Origin: Kazachstania africana CBS 2517
Lineage: Eukaryota > Ascomycota > Saccharomycetes > Saccharomycetales > Saccharomycetaceae
Assembly (NCBI RefSeq): GCF_000304475.1
Contig: NC_018947.1
Location: forward strand, 386,453-450,452
Reading direction: 5' to 3'
DNA length: 64,000 bases
The notes under the pieces were generated by a model that ran no database searches, was not told the DNA's origin, and was given only the letters and a program-made list of their open reading frames with translations. Every line of letters starts with the position of its first letter. The first letter of the stretch is position 1. This document shows positions 46,637-56,683 of the stretch, piece after piece. Position numbers and translations under genes: made by a program.

Positions 46637-46936
46637 CTATAATAGCGTTTGATAGTGTCCAAAGGCGATCTTTATTCTGTTCATTTACTATGGCAATCAT
46701 TTTCAACTCTTGGCTCATCTCATCGCAAATTTTCATATTGGCAAAAAAAATTTTAAACAACCCACACACCGCGTATAAGAAATGACATAAATAAGAGATA
46801 TATTGCAGTATTGAACTAGCACCGCAAAACTCAGTGTATTCTTCTCCCATTGAATATTATTAGGAATGTGGAAGTTGAAAACCAGCGACTTAGGTAGAGA
46901 GAATTATATTTATTAAGAAATAAAAAAAATAAAATT
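46637..46936. other. DIP2 promoter region
   Basis: 300 bp between DIP2 and tRNA-Arg. It holds PAC and RRPE motifs at 46714-46754. A 73-codon minus-strand frame (46629-46850) overlaps the DIP2 start and was not called. Confidence 0.5.
46714..46754 (-). promoter_or_regulatory. PAC and RRPE motifs of DIP2
   Basis: Minus strand: GCGATGAGATGAG (46726-46714) is a full PAC motif. RRPE-like A/T cores flank it at 46727-46735 (ATGAAAATT) and 46743-46754 (AAAATTTTTTTT). They lie 78-118 bp upstream of the DIP2 ATG, the usual place in rRNA-processing genes. Confidence 0.8.
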
Positions 46937-47009
46937 CTTCCCCGCCAGGACTCGAACCTGGAGTCTTCTGGTTCGTAGCCAGACGCCGTGACCATTGGGC
47001 CACGAGGAA
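46937..47009 (-). tRNA. tRNA-Arg: tRNA-Arg (anticodon ACG)
   Basis: Read on the minus strand from 47009, 73 nt, nearly the S. cerevisiae tRNA-Arg(ACG). Acceptor stem TTCCTCG pairs with CGGGGAA, discriminator G. The anticodon arm is TCTGG-CTACGAA-CCAGA with anticodon ACG, reading CGT-type codons through inosine. The B box is GGTTCGAGTCC. It has no intron; an A-rich run at 46922-46934 on the plus strand supplies the T-run terminator. It lies between DIP2 and DCN1, where I recall no tRNA in S. cerevisiae. Confidence 0.97.
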
Positions 47010-47766
47010 CAAGAATTTGTTATTTACTTAGAAACCAAGTCATCCTTTTAGCAGGTGAATAGTGCGTCCCTACAATTTTTATTTTAATTTGAATTTTGAA
47101 GTGAATTATTGTTGCTACGGCGTGCTTAACTATTTAAAACAAACATTAATAGCTATAGAAAGAGCACGCATTTCTCCATTGCTGTATACTGGCTCTGTGG
47201 GTGCGCCCAGCTACCTAATATACTAGCAAACAGTTTTTGTCAGTTCACAGGATAAGATTGCTGTTTGAAAAAAACCATTCAAAAGCACGTCCAAAGGAGC
47301 AATTCGCCGAAACCATGCAAGGCATAAAATAAGTGCGTCAACTCCATACAACTATCTTCTCACATTTACGAAAAATACTGCGGTTCTTTGTCATAAATAA
47401 TTGTAGACAGTATATCTACATGATTAAGAAACTAGGCATGTGATCTCAAGATAACTCATTAGTACATTAAAAAAATGAAAGAACCTGAAGGTAGGTTCAA
47501 TCGTATGTTACAGACAAAGCAAATGGACTGCTCAAGGCACTTTACTTCTTAATTAAAATGAATATACTTGGCACAGAATTGCTCTACAGCGACTTTCACA
47601 TGCTTTTGAAGGCGATTTTATATGCAATTTATTTACTCGAATATTTCAAAACCAATAATATAACCGTTACAATTTGATCTTTGAAGTCCAACGAATATCT
47701 TTAGAGAGCAGTCCTGAACAGATATTATATTAAGATGCAGTGGACCCATAGAGGTTCTATAAAAGC
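47010..47766. other. Spacer between tRNA-Arg and DCN1
   Basis: About 760 bp downstream of DCN1 and upstream of the tRNA. No gene, LTR end or snoRNA box set was recognised. Confidence 0.5.
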
Positions 47767-48573
47767 CTATAACTTCCCCGTGTCTTGAAGATATTCATAG
47801 AACTCATCAATCACAAAGGGCCATGGATCATTTTCATCATACGATTCTTTGAGGCTTTCCAAGTCTTTAAATTTCCTGAAAAATTCCAATATCATCTGCC
47901 ATATGTCCTTTGAAACCTGTTTTTTCCTTTCATCCGCTAGAAATTGAAACCATAGTGACAACAATTCATTACTAATCTCCACAGACTGAATAGATTCATT
48001 GAGGAAAAATAACTTCCAATATTCAATCGCTATATCCATATCGATGCTCTGATTCCTCGTATCATCATCTAGTATCAAACCAAAAGAAAAATTATAAATT
48101 GTAGTGAAATATGTCGGATCAGTATTCAGTTTCTCATTTAAGTCCTTCAGAACAACTTTGATATCATTCACGGTGCAACAACCCTGTTCGAACAAATATT
48201 GTAAAAAATCGTCCCTATAAATCTTATCCTGAAGATTCTCCCAATGCAAAATATGGGCCAAACAAATTGTAGCCAAATCTTCAATGGCTAAACCACAATC
48301 TTTGATTAGCTTGATCATGCCTTGAAAATCAATATAAGTATCTTCACTGCAATAATCCCGGAACAACTGAACTAGTTCCTTCGGATACACTGCTCTCCTG
48401 TTCGATCGTTCGTGCTCCTTGGTGAACCCACCCAACTCAGAGTCATAGAAATCGTTCAAAGCATAGTTAATATTCCAACGATTTTTACTCAGATACTTCC
48501 TCGCCATAGCAGGTTCACATTGGGTGAACCCAATAAAATGAACAATCGCCTCTTCTTCCATCGACTTTACCAT
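47767..48573 (-). CDS. DCN1: Nedd8/Rub1 E3 ligase Dcn1
   Basis: 268 residues (269 in S. cerevisiae). Dcn1 promotes Rub1 (Nedd8) attachment to the cullin Cdc53 and so activates SCF ligases. The N-terminal UBA-like segment is visible at about 5-45 (EAIVHFIGFTQCEPAMARKY, WNINYALNDFYD). The PONY domain covers about 60-265: VYPKELVQLFRDYC, LEDLATICLAHIL, the QGCCTVNDIK loop, and the closing WPFVIDEFYEYLQD with conserved Asp-Glu. It is divergent from APC2, another cullin-family gene, over a 220-bp gap. Confidence 0.95.
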   Translation of the reverse strand: MVKSMEEEAIVHFIGFTQCEPAMARKYLSKNRWNINYALNDFYDSELGGFTKEHERSNRRAVYPKELVQLFRDYCSEDTYIDFQGMIKLIKDCGLAIEDLATICLAHILHWENLQDKIYRDDFLQYLFEQGCCTVNDIKVVLKDLNEKLNTDPTYFTTIYNFSFGLILDDDTRNQSIDMDIAIEYWKLFFLNESIQSVEISNELLSLWFQFLADERKKQVSKDIWQMILEFFRKFKDLESLKESYDENDPWPFVIDEFYEYLQDTGKL

Positions 48574-48793
48574 CTTGTTAGTATCATCATCGTCTCACGA
48601 CCTGCTGAATAACCATACCAACATACTAATAGACACCTTCAACTGCCGTCAGAGAAAGCTTGTCATTAGTAGTTTTTCCAGATATCAAATATTAAATTTC
48701 GGTAACAAAAAATGATATTGATATTGAACATATTTATTATTGAAAACATCTACATAGAAGGTCAAAGGTCGCGGATTTTGGTTGAACTTGGCC

Positions 48794-51247
48794 ATGTCAG
48801 ATGAACAGATTTTGCATATGATGCTGCCCAACGCAAAATTTGCGGAAGATTTGGATCGATTGCTGTTGTGGCTATCGCCTGCTGAACATCAGTGTAAACC
48901 GCCATCCTTGAGGATAAAAAAATCCATTCAGAGGATCAGAGAGTGTTTCCAACTTTCTAGTGATTTCACCAATTGTCTTGTGAAACTATATATTGATCTG
49001 ATTCGGTTTGAGTTTATATCGTACATGAAGGAGAATGCCAATTGTTTGAAATTTAATGACGTGCTGAAATTAGAAAACAGGATTGAACACCCTCGTCTTT
49101 TCATTCCAGAGCTGGAATTTGAGTATTTTAAGAATCTCCATATGTTGAGGCACTATTTATTAGATAGTGACAAATCTTTTAAGACTGCGCTTTGTACAAG
49201 CATAGAGAACTTGATTATGGAAGATGATTTTTATTCTGCTACTATAATCCTAGATTGGATCGATAGTGCATATTCCATTGATTTGTCACCAAAAGATCTT
49301 GTCCTCGACATGCTGGTGAAAAAGATAGCAGGTATTTGTAGTGGATCAATTCGGGGTTCATGGACTAGAAGATTCATTGTCATTGAGACATTTAACGATT
49401 TCATAGAAGTCTATTGGTCTCATTTCGCCCAATTGTTGAAATGTCCAGAAAATGACCATGAGTTGACCAAGACCGTTTTTAAATGCTTCGAAAGGGAATT
49501 TATTAACATTAGAATCAATGAAATTTTTGAAATTTTCACTTCTGCATATCCTGAGTCAAAGCCTACAATTTTAGAGCTAAGAAAGGTCATGAAAGCTCCC
49601 AAGGATTTACAAAGACTCACATACACATTTTTGGATACATTTAAGGATGAAATGTTGAACCCATGTGTGACTACGATCGATGCACTAACGTCATATTTGA
49701 AAGCAATCAAAGGGTTTCTGTTGTTGGATCCTGCTGGTAGATATCTCAATTTGGTCACAACATTTGTCAAGCCATATTTCCAAGATAAATCTGATCTTAT
49801 AAACATTTTGCTATATGCAATTTTGGATTTGAAACCAAAGGATTTTGAAGATTTAAATATTTCTTATATTCCAGGATTAAATAAATTATCTCTAGATATG
49901 AGAGAGGATCCAGAATTTAGCATTGAAAATGTTGAGCCAAATGATAATAATTACAAGCGAACTGTTCCAAACTTAGAAAGCATCGGCGCCAATTCTTTGC
50001 ATGATAAAGGTACATTGATTCAGGATCACATCATGAAACAATTCATGATGTGGGTGCCCGAGCCAAATATGAACAATTTGGAAAATGACCATGATAATGG
50101 CAACGATTTTGAAGAGGATAACAATGATGTTACTGCCGTCAACTCCATTTTCTATAATGTCAATCTTCTAGATATCCTGTTGGATTTATTTGAATCGAAG
50201 GAAATATTTATTGGTAAATTTGTTAACTTACTGACTATAAAGTTCTTCAAACTACAAAATTATAGAGTGGATCCAAATTGGCAAAAATGTCTTGAATTAA
50301 TTAATTCCAAATTCAATAGCTCCAATATATCAATGGACGAGAAAATGGAGGAAGATGTAGCTATTGGAACGGTAAACCCTACAAACGAAAATTATGTGGA
50401 TGAAAAACGGAAAACTAATGCTTCTAATGACATGGAAGAGATTCAAATAAGTTTGAACAAGATTGAAGTCATGCTAAATGACATAAGACACAGCGAAAAA
50501 TTTTCATTCCAAATAAGTTCTGAACTTAATCGTTATGGACTTCGATCAAACAACGTGGGTATTAAACCAAAATTCATTTCACCATTGTATTGGGATTATG
50601 AGGATAATGAACTGGGGGTCAACAATTTTTTGAAGGAGAATGTATTTGATGAGGAGTGTACAAAAGCTATACTACAATATGCGTCTGAATATTGCTCGAT
50701 AAATAAAGGTTTCGCCTTACACTACTGTAAAGGCAAAGAAATGATCGAAGTCGAAATATCGTTTAATGACGGTGCAATCAAAGGATTTCTAGTTAATGCA
50801 AGCCAATACTACGTTTTGACACTTTTCGATACCGGCAATGAAAAACTTACGATTGAGAGTATCTTAACTGCAGGTGAGGCCAAAAGATCAAAGAATGAAA
50901 TCATTGATGCTTTGAAGTTTTGGGTAGAGAAAAATGTGTTAGTGTATGAAGGTGGATATTACTACAGCCGAGACCTACACAGTATTGAAAATTCCAAGGG
51001 CAACACAACAACCAGAACAGATGACCTCCTGGTGAAAGAAGCGTTGCCGTACATAAAGACCATGCTCGAGAGTTTTGGTAACCTGAGTGCTAGTAGGATA
51101 CAGAATTTTTTGAAAGCTACTTTGCCAGCAGCTCAGGACAGCGACCACATAATAACTGATATTCACTCAGTTTTGGATACTCTTGTTTCCGACGGTATTT
51201 TGTTTAAAAACAGCAGCGGCTCTTATAAATTGGCCGACGAAACGTGA
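48794..51247 (+). CDS. APC2: Anaphase-promoting complex cullin subunit
   Basis: 817 residues (853 in S. cerevisiae). Apc2 is the cullin-like core of the APC/C ubiquitin ligase and holds the RING subunit Apc11. The frame is open 12 bp upstream but the first ATG is at 48794 (MSDEQILHMMLPNAKF). The cullin-repeat half spans about 1-400. An acidic linker with Asn/Asp repeats is near 430-455. The cullin homology domain is at about 540-700, including FISPLYWDYE and LHYCKGKEMIEVEISFNDGA. The C-terminal winged helix is at about 745-817 (LPYIKTMLESFGNLSASRIQ and VLDTLVSDGILFK). Position matches YLR127C. Confidence 0.93.
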   Translation: MSDEQILHMMLPNAKFAEDLDRLLLWLSPAEHQCKPPSLRIKKSIQRIRECFQLSSDFTNCLVKLYIDLIRFEFISYMKENANCLKFNDVLKLENRIEHPRLFIPELEFEYFKNLHMLRHYLLDSDKSFKTALCTSIENLIMEDDFYSATIILDWIDSAYSIDLSPKDLVLDMLVKKIAGICSGSIRGSWTRRFIVIETFNDFIEVYWSHFAQLLKCPENDHELTKTVFKCFEREFINIRINEIFEIFTSAYPESKPTILELRKVMKAPKDLQRLTYTFLDTFKDEMLNPCVTTIDALTSYLKAIKGFLLLDPAGRYLNLVTTFVKPYFQDKSDLINILLYAILDLKPKDFEDLNISYIPGLNKLSLDMREDPEFSIENVEPNDNNYKRTVPNLESIGANSLHDKGTLIQDHIMKQFMMWVPEPNMNNLENDHDNGNDFEEDNNDVTAVNSIFYNVNLLDILLDLFESKEIFIGKFVNLLTIKFFKLQNYRVDPNWQKCLELINSKFNSSNISMDEKMEEDVAIGTVNPTNENYVDEKRKTNASNDMEEIQISLNKIEVMLNDIRHSEKFSFQISSELNRYGLRSNNVGIKPKFISPLYWDYEDNELGVNNFLKENVFDEECTKAILQYASEYCSINKGFALHYCKGKEMIEVEISFNDGAIKGFLVNASQYYVLTLFDTGNEKLTIESILTAGEAKRSKNEIIDALKFWVEKNVLVYEGGYYYSRDLHSIENSKGNTTTRTDDLLVKEALPYIKTMLESFGNLSASRIQNFLKATLPAAQDSDHIITDIHSVLDTLVSDGILFKNSSGSYKLADET

Positions 51248-51577
51248 CGTCCAGCACCCACCACACATTATTCTTAATGTTGAAAAATTGTGGTAACTGC
51301 ATAGAATCTGCAAGATTCAGCGGGCTTGCCATACTACTTTCATCTTTTTTACTTGGCAGGCAACTAGCAAGCTCGAATAAGTGGGGCTCTCCTCACACCC
51401 TCTTTCTCAGCCGTTTTCTGAGTAAAATTTTCCGGACCGTCGTTTCTTTTTCAAAACTTACTCACTTTTGCCTTTTGGACTTCTCGAGGTCACTATATAA
51501 GCAAAACAGAGAACGATGGATCCAATGCTCGACTGAGTATATACTAGCATATAGAAGAGTATCTGTAACGAATAGTA
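51248..51577. other. APC2-YLR126C intergenic region
   Basis: 330 bp. Two CACCC-type cores, GCACCCA (51254-51260) and CACACCC (51396-51402), resemble the Aft1/Aft2 iron-regulon core but neither is a full YRCACCCR match. The S. cerevisiae gene is reported to have an Aft1 motif. No gene seen. Confidence 0.35.
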
Positions 51578-52336
51578 ATGACTAAGAAAATAGCTATATT
51601 CAAGACTGACGATGACGAAGACTGGACCAAACCATACGGTAATTTTGCTGATATGGCGATCAACGTAATGAATCAATGTAAACCCTTTGATGTGGAATAC
51701 AGAGTGTTCGACGTAGTCAACAACGACTTCCCCAAGTTTACCGAGTTACTAACCGGCGGTTACGTTGGCATTTACGTTACTGGGTCCAAGTATGACTCGT
51801 TTGATGAATCTACTGAATGGATTGTCAAATTGAGGAAACATCTACGACACATGATTGTAGAAAATAGAGGCAAATTCCCACCTGTAGTAGGAGTCTGTTT
51901 CGGACACCAAATAATCTCGTATGTTCTTGGAGCAGAAGTGAATAGAAACCCTGAAGGATTCGAAGGGGGCATTGTGTCCATTGCGTTGAATGAATACGGC
52001 ACGGCACTATTCGAGAACAAAGAGTCTCTAAATCTCTCGGAATTACATAACGATATAGTCTTTGATGTCCCCACAGACGTCGTGAACTGGGGGGCTAGTG
52101 CTAAATGCCCCGTACAAGGGTTCTACAGACCAAATGAGTTACTTACTTTCCAAGGTCATCCGGAGTTCGTTAACGAAGTCGCAAGAAACGGTTATAACTT
52201 GTTCTACGCTAAACCAGACCACAACTCAATAACGACAGAGGAGTATAAGAGCATGGAAACGAGCATCACTACCAAGACTAATGACGGTCTAATCGCTGCC
52301 AAAGCCATTTGGAAACTATACGAAACCACCATCTAG
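51578..52336 (+). CDS. YLR126C: Class I glutamine amidotransferase-like protein
   Basis: 252 residues (251 in S. cerevisiae YLR126C). The fold is that of class I glutamine amidotransferase, with nucleophile elbow VGVCFGHQII (Cys at about residue 107) and the catalytic His-Glu pair in LTFQGHPEF near 190-198. An oxyanion-type strand (GGYVGIYVTGSKYDSFDE) precedes the elbow. Related enzymes act on gamma-glutamyl compounds; the baker's yeast gene has been linked to copper and iron homeostasis, but the substrate is not established. No synthetase partner domain is fused. Position follows APC2 as in S. cerevisiae. Confidence 0.92.
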   Translation: MTKKIAIFKTDDDEDWTKPYGNFADMAINVMNQCKPFDVEYRVFDVVNNDFPKFTELLTGGYVGIYVTGSKYDSFDESTEWIVKLRKHLRHMIVENRGKFPPVVGVCFGHQIISYVLGAEVNRNPEGFEGGIVSIALNEYGTALFENKESLNLSELHNDIVFDVPTDVVNWGASAKCPVQGFYRPNELLTFQGHPEFVNEVARNGYNLFYAKPDHNSITTEEYKSMETSITTKTNDGLIAAKAIWKLYETTI

Positions 52337-52542
52337 ACGAACCCTGAAAATGTACAGCCATTCTGGACTCCCACGTGAGGTGAAGCGATGGGGCCCCACT
52401 CCGCACTAAAAGTCCTTTAATTGAACATTCCAAAGCACATGTACAGGAGAGGATAGCTCGATGTCAAGGGAAGGTATGCTGCAGGTGAGGGGCGTCTACA
52501 TGCTTGGCACACGTAATGGGCTCGGCATCTCTTAACGATTAG

Positions 52543-52550
52543 TATATAAA
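52543..52550 (+). promoter_or_regulatory. TATA box of the yapsin gene
   Basis: TATATAAA, 81-88 bp upstream of the ATG at 52631, the usual distance for a yeast TATA element. An AGGGG stress-response core lies nearby at about 52486. Confidence 0.5.
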
Positions 52551-52630
52551 TAAGTAAGTAAATAAGCAAGAGTCGTGTAGTAGGGCTCTCAAAGACTTTA
52601 ACCATCTATACTCAAACTGATACCCTCCCC

Positions 52631-54196
52631 ATGATTTTACTAGCGTATTTAGTTGAAAGTCTGTTTTTCATTCCCAATTATTCTCTGTCATTGCCTCAAA
52701 TTGGTGGTGGTGACAGCAAGCAGCCAGATTATGTGAATTTAAAATTCAAAAAGACATATGGGGACTCATTTGAAGGATCAACGACATGGTCTGCCCTTGC
52801 AAAGAGGACTCGAGGTTATGAACTAGTAGATTTAGTCAATAGACAAAATTTTTACTCCGTGGATTTGGATATTGGCACTCCGTCACAAACAATCACGGTG
52901 CTTGTCGATACAGGGTCCTCAGATCTGTGGGTGACAGGCTCCGACAATCCATATTGTGTCAGTGTTAAATCCAATCTAGTCAGCTCTACAAACAAGTTTG
53001 ATTGTAACACATATGGTACATTCGATAAGAATCAATCCTCCACGTGGTCATCAAATGATACATTATTTTCCATCACGTATGGTGATACCAGTTTTGCCAG
53101 GGGCACTTGGGGACAAGATAAACTACATTTAGACGATTTGGACGTCAGTGGTCTTTCATTTGCCGTGGCCAATGTGACAAACTCTACCGTCGGTGTCCTG
53201 GGGATAGGTTTACCTGGATTAGAGGTAACGTATATCAATGCTCCAAGAAATAGATACCAATACGATAATTTTCCCATGATTTTGAAGAATAGTGGTGCCA
53301 CTCATTCCAACCTTTACTCCTTGCATTTAGACCACCCAGAAGCTGAACACGGTACCGTACTTTTTGGTGCCGTAGATCACTCGAAGTACACGGGCAGTCT
53401 ATACACCATCCCACTGGTGAACACACTGAAGACACATGGGTTCTCTGATCCAGCAAAATTCGAAGTTACCTTGCAAGGCGTTGGTATCGTCGCCAATAAT
53501 ACTCAGACTACGCTTACTAACACAAAGATTGCAGCGCTACTAGACAGTGGCACCACGCTAACTTATTTACCACAGGCTTTGGTACAAGTTATCGCTGATA
53601 GTATCGGCGCCAGATGGAGTAGCAGATACGGCTATTACATAGTGTCCTGTAGGGCTGTGGAGAATAGCGATACTACACTGGTGTTTGACTTCGGTGGGTT
53701 CCATATCAACGGCAAACTCACTGATTTTATAGTAGAGACTTTTGGCAATGTGTGTCTTCTCACAATCATTGAAGAAACAGGAAGCAACTCAGCAATCCTA
53801 GGTGATAATTTTTTGATCAATGCATATGTGGTATTCGACCTTGAAAACAACGAAATCTCCATGGCTCAGGCGCTTCACAATGTGGACGACGACCAAGACA
53901 TTGAGATTGTCACAAGTAATGCAGGTGTCGCCAGTGCGGTGACAGCACTTGGATATTCAAGCACATGGACAGCAGAACCAAGTACCATTGAGACATTTGC
54001 CGGTGACATCTTCACGGTATCTGCTGGGGCCACAGCAAACTACACCACAGCGAAAACTAGGCAAAGTAGCAGTGACACTGAATCTAACACTGCCAGCACT
54101 TCAATGAACCGCAAGAATCTTGCCAACATGAACGTGCCATTCACATTTTTATATTCTTTCCCACTCCTGGGTTCGATCATTGCATGCATTTTATAA
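52631..54196 (+). CDS. YPS1: GPI-anchored aspartyl protease (yapsin)
   Basis: 521 residues. Yapsins cleave after basic residues at the plasma membrane and cell wall and are needed for wall integrity. A signal peptide (residues about 1-20, LLAYLVESLFFIPNYSLSLP) is followed by a propeptide ending at a Lys-Arg near 60. Active-site aspartates lie in VDTGSSDLW (Asp93) and LLDSGTTLTYL (Asp305). A Ser/Thr-rich stalk (about 470-500) leads to a C-terminal hydrophobic tail (FTFLYSFPLLGSIIACIL) for GPI attachment. The S. cerevisiae neighbours beyond YLR126C include YPS1 and YPS3, and their duplicate is MKC7. The long loop insert of Yps1 is only modest here. Family certain, exact member not. Confidence 0.82.
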   Translation: MILLAYLVESLFFIPNYSLSLPQIGGGDSKQPDYVNLKFKKTYGDSFEGSTTWSALAKRTRGYELVDLVNRQNFYSVDLDIGTPSQTITVLVDTGSSDLWVTGSDNPYCVSVKSNLVSSTNKFDCNTYGTFDKNQSSTWSSNDTLFSITYGDTSFARGTWGQDKLHLDDLDVSGLSFAVANVTNSTVGVLGIGLPGLEVTYINAPRNRYQYDNFPMILKNSGATHSNLYSLHLDHPEAEHGTVLFGAVDHSKYTGSLYTIPLVNTLKTHGFSDPAKFEVTLQGVGIVANNTQTTLTNTKIAALLDSGTTLTYLPQALVQVIADSIGARWSSRYGYYIVSCRAVENSDTTLVFDFGGFHINGKLTDFIVETFGNVCLLTIIEETGSNSAILGDNFLINAYVVFDLENNEISMAQALHNVDDDQDIEIVTSNAGVASAVTALGYSSTWTAEPSTIETFAGDIFTVSAGATANYTTAKTRQSSSDTESNTASTSMNRKNLANMNVPFTFLYSFPLLGSIIACIL

Positions 54197-54715
54197 CCAA
54201 TATTCATCGTATACTTTATTTAGTCTAATTTAAACGTAAAACGACCTCATGGTCGCCAACCTATCATCATATACACTGATTAATCACAATTAATTGTCAT
54301 ATACACCGAATATTCCACATTACTCACGCTTCCAGTGGGTAATTTACATGCTTGGAAAACGATACCGTACCCAAAATTCACGAGTAATTCTGTGAAATCA
54401 TCAGATTGGGTCCATTCCTTATGGACAGTGGCTCTATTGGCCAATTAATGGTCTTGCACCATTGCTCATCTCTTCGCACGAGGCCCAAATATTTTTCTTT
54501 GTTAGTTTAGCGAAAATATGACAGCGATATGATTGAAATCTTTGAAAATACACGTTGCAACAGTGGTTCATTGAGATTAGTTAAAGGGCAGTTATTCAGG
54601 GCATCGTAATAGTTTCTGAACGTTCTCGAGTGAATTGAAAGTTTCGTGTACCGATATTGGAAAAAGAAGAGAAGAATCCCGTTATTCAGTAGGATAAATC
54701 GAGAACTATTATCCA
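54197..54715. other. Spacer at a synteny break
   Basis: About 520 bp between the yapsin gene and SEC63. Genes to the left follow chromosome XII order of S. cerevisiae, genes to the right chromosome XV/XVI order. No tRNA, LTR or other repeat was seen at the join. Confidence 0.6.
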
Positions 54716-56683
54716 ATGGCTTTAACTTACGATTACGATGAGCAAAGTGAAACATGGCCATTCTTTGTGCTCACAATATTATTAATGATTATAGTGCCTG
54801 TAACCATATCACACATCTACCATTTATTTGCTAAGTCTGACGGTGAAGCAGAAGATGGGAATGATGTTGGGTCTTTTGAATCTTTAAGTGACAAGTATAC
54901 AAGTCAAGAGATTAAGCAATTTAGAAAGAAGTTTGATCGTGGTAATAACAAAGGCAACATTTTGAGCAGGAGAAATATTTTACTTATGATCGGTTGGGCC
55001 TTCGTAGCATTTCTGATCCATAGAATAAATACAAACGATGCTATACAAGATTCTGTTTCCAGTTTATTTGATCCATATGATATCTTAGGTATCTCGTCCA
55101 GTGCTTCAGAAAGAGAAATAAAATCTGCTTATAGAAAATTATCAGTGAAGTTCCATCCAGATAAATTAGCCAAGGAATTGACCGAACAAGAAAGAACGAC
55201 TATGGAAGAAGCATATGTCCAAATTACAAAGGCCTACGAAGCTCTTACCGACGAATTGACAAGACAAAACTTCTTGAAATATGGTCATCCTGATGGACCA
55301 CAATCTACCTCTCATGGTATTGCTCTACCAAGCTTCTTAATCGATAGCACTTCTTCTCCAATATTAGTCGCCATTTACATCGGTTCTTTTGTCTTATTAT
55401 TACCATATGTCGTATCAAAATGGTGGTCAAAGACTCGTTCTTATACTAAGAAGGGAATTCATGTCAAATCTGCTTCTTACTTTGTGGACAGATTAGTCAA
55501 TTATAAACCATCAGAGATCGTTACCGTTGATTTGATGTTAAAATGGTTATCTTACGCTGAAGAATTCAAACAATTTTTCCCAGATATGAAACCAGAAGAT
55601 TTTGAGAAGCTTTTACACGATTATATCAATCGCAGAGACAGTGGAAGTAAGAAATTGAATATGGCCAAATATAGGATTGTTGCTAAATGTCATTCATTAA
55701 TTCACGGTTTAGTCGATATTGCATGTGGTTTCAGAAATTTGGAAGTCGCAACAGTTGCTTTAGATACTTTTAAATGTATTGTTCAAGCTGTACCAAAGAG
55801 CCCATACTCTCAAATTGAACAATTACCTAACGTTGATATGGAAGTCTTTAAGAACGGAATGACTGACAAGATTCAAACAGTTGGTAAATTATTCAAGTAT
55901 GATGATGAAAAAATTGGTAAGATTCTTGGTATTAAAGATAATGATCAACTCAAAGAAACTCTTCAAGTTGCTGCAAACATCCCACAATTGCATGTCTTAA
56001 GAGCTGATTTCGTTGTTCCAGGTGAAACCGTCGTTACTCCCCTATCTACTCCTCATATTTCGATAAAAGTCCTCTTACGTTCTGCTAAACACAAATTAAT
56101 TCCAACCGAAAAATTCCCAGCGGAAATGTTAGAAGAACCAGAAGATTTTGAACATATGAGAGATCCTTTTGCATCCATGGCAAAGCAACCACTGGTCCCA
56201 TACTCATTTGCACCATATTTCCCTACCAAGAGACGCAATACTTGGTGCTGTTTAGTAGCTTTACAAAAAGATAATAAAATTGCGCAAACTGCAATGAACA
56301 TAGAAAGACTGTCATTTAAGAATTTGAGTAAACATTTCGATAAGAGAACTGTCAAAGATTTAGAAAGTGGTAATTTCAATCCAAGTGATTGGGAAATAGG
56401 TACCATCAAAATTCCATTAGGTCAACAAGCTCCAAAGGAAACTGGTAATGTATTTTTCAGAATAGTCATCAAATCTACTGATTACTTCGGCTCAGATTTA
56501 GATATTACTATGAAAATGCATGTGCAAGATCCTCCAAAGGTAGAAGAAGCCGAAGATTTGGATATATACGATGCCTCTGACGAATCTGAACTTGAAGATT
56601 CTGACGAAGAAGATGAAAGCGACAGTGATTATACTGATATAGACACCGATACTGAGGTTGAAGAAGATGCTACGGACAATTAG
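54716..56683 (+). CDS. SEC63: ER translocon subunit Sec63
   Basis: 655 residues (663 in S. cerevisiae). Sec63 is the J-protein of the post-translational translocon and recruits Kar2 to the pore. Three membrane helices are seen at about residues 13-32, 90-106 and 208-228. The lumenal J domain lies between the second and third at about 122-190, with the HPD tripeptide at 147-149 and DPYDILGISSSASEREIKSA at its start. The cytosolic part has the two Sec63/Brl regions (about 250-410 and 440-600) and ends in a long Asp/Glu-rich tail that binds Sec62. The gene corresponds to YOR254C. Confidence 0.97.
   Translation: MALTYDYDEQSETWPFFVLTILLMIIVPVTISHIYHLFAKSDGEAEDGNDVGSFESLSDKYTSQEIKQFRKKFDRGNNKGNILSRRNILLMIGWAFVAFLIHRINTNDAIQDSVSSLFDPYDILGISSSASEREIKSAYRKLSVKFHPDKLAKELTEQERTTMEEAYVQITKAYEALTDELTRQNFLKYGHPDGPQSTSHGIALPSFLIDSTSSPILVAIYIGSFVLLLPYVVSKWWSKTRSYTKKGIHVKSASYFVDRLVNYKPSEIVTVDLMLKWLSYAEEFKQFFPDMKPEDFEKLLHDYINRRDSGSKKLNMAKYRIVAKCHSLIHGLVDIACGFRNLEVATVALDTFKCIVQAVPKSPYSQIEQLPNVDMEVFKNGMTDKIQTVGKLFKYDDEKIGKILGIKDNDQLKETLQVAANIPQLHVLRADFVVPGETVVTPLSTPHISIKVLLRSAKHKLIPTEKFPAEMLEEPEDFEHMRDPFASMAKQPLVPYSFAPYFPTKRRNTWCCLVALQKDNKIAQTAMNIERLSFKNLSKHFDKRTVKDLESGNFNPSDWEIGTIKIPLGQQAPKETGNVFFRIVIKSTDYFGSDLDITMKMHVQDPPKVEEAEDLDIYDASDESELEDSDEEDESDSDYTDIDTDTEVEEDATDN

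Noticed and set aside
46629..46850. 73-codon ATG frame upstream of DIP2
   Set aside because: It covers the PAC/RRPE promoter and overlaps the DIP2 start out of frame; no recognisable protein features.
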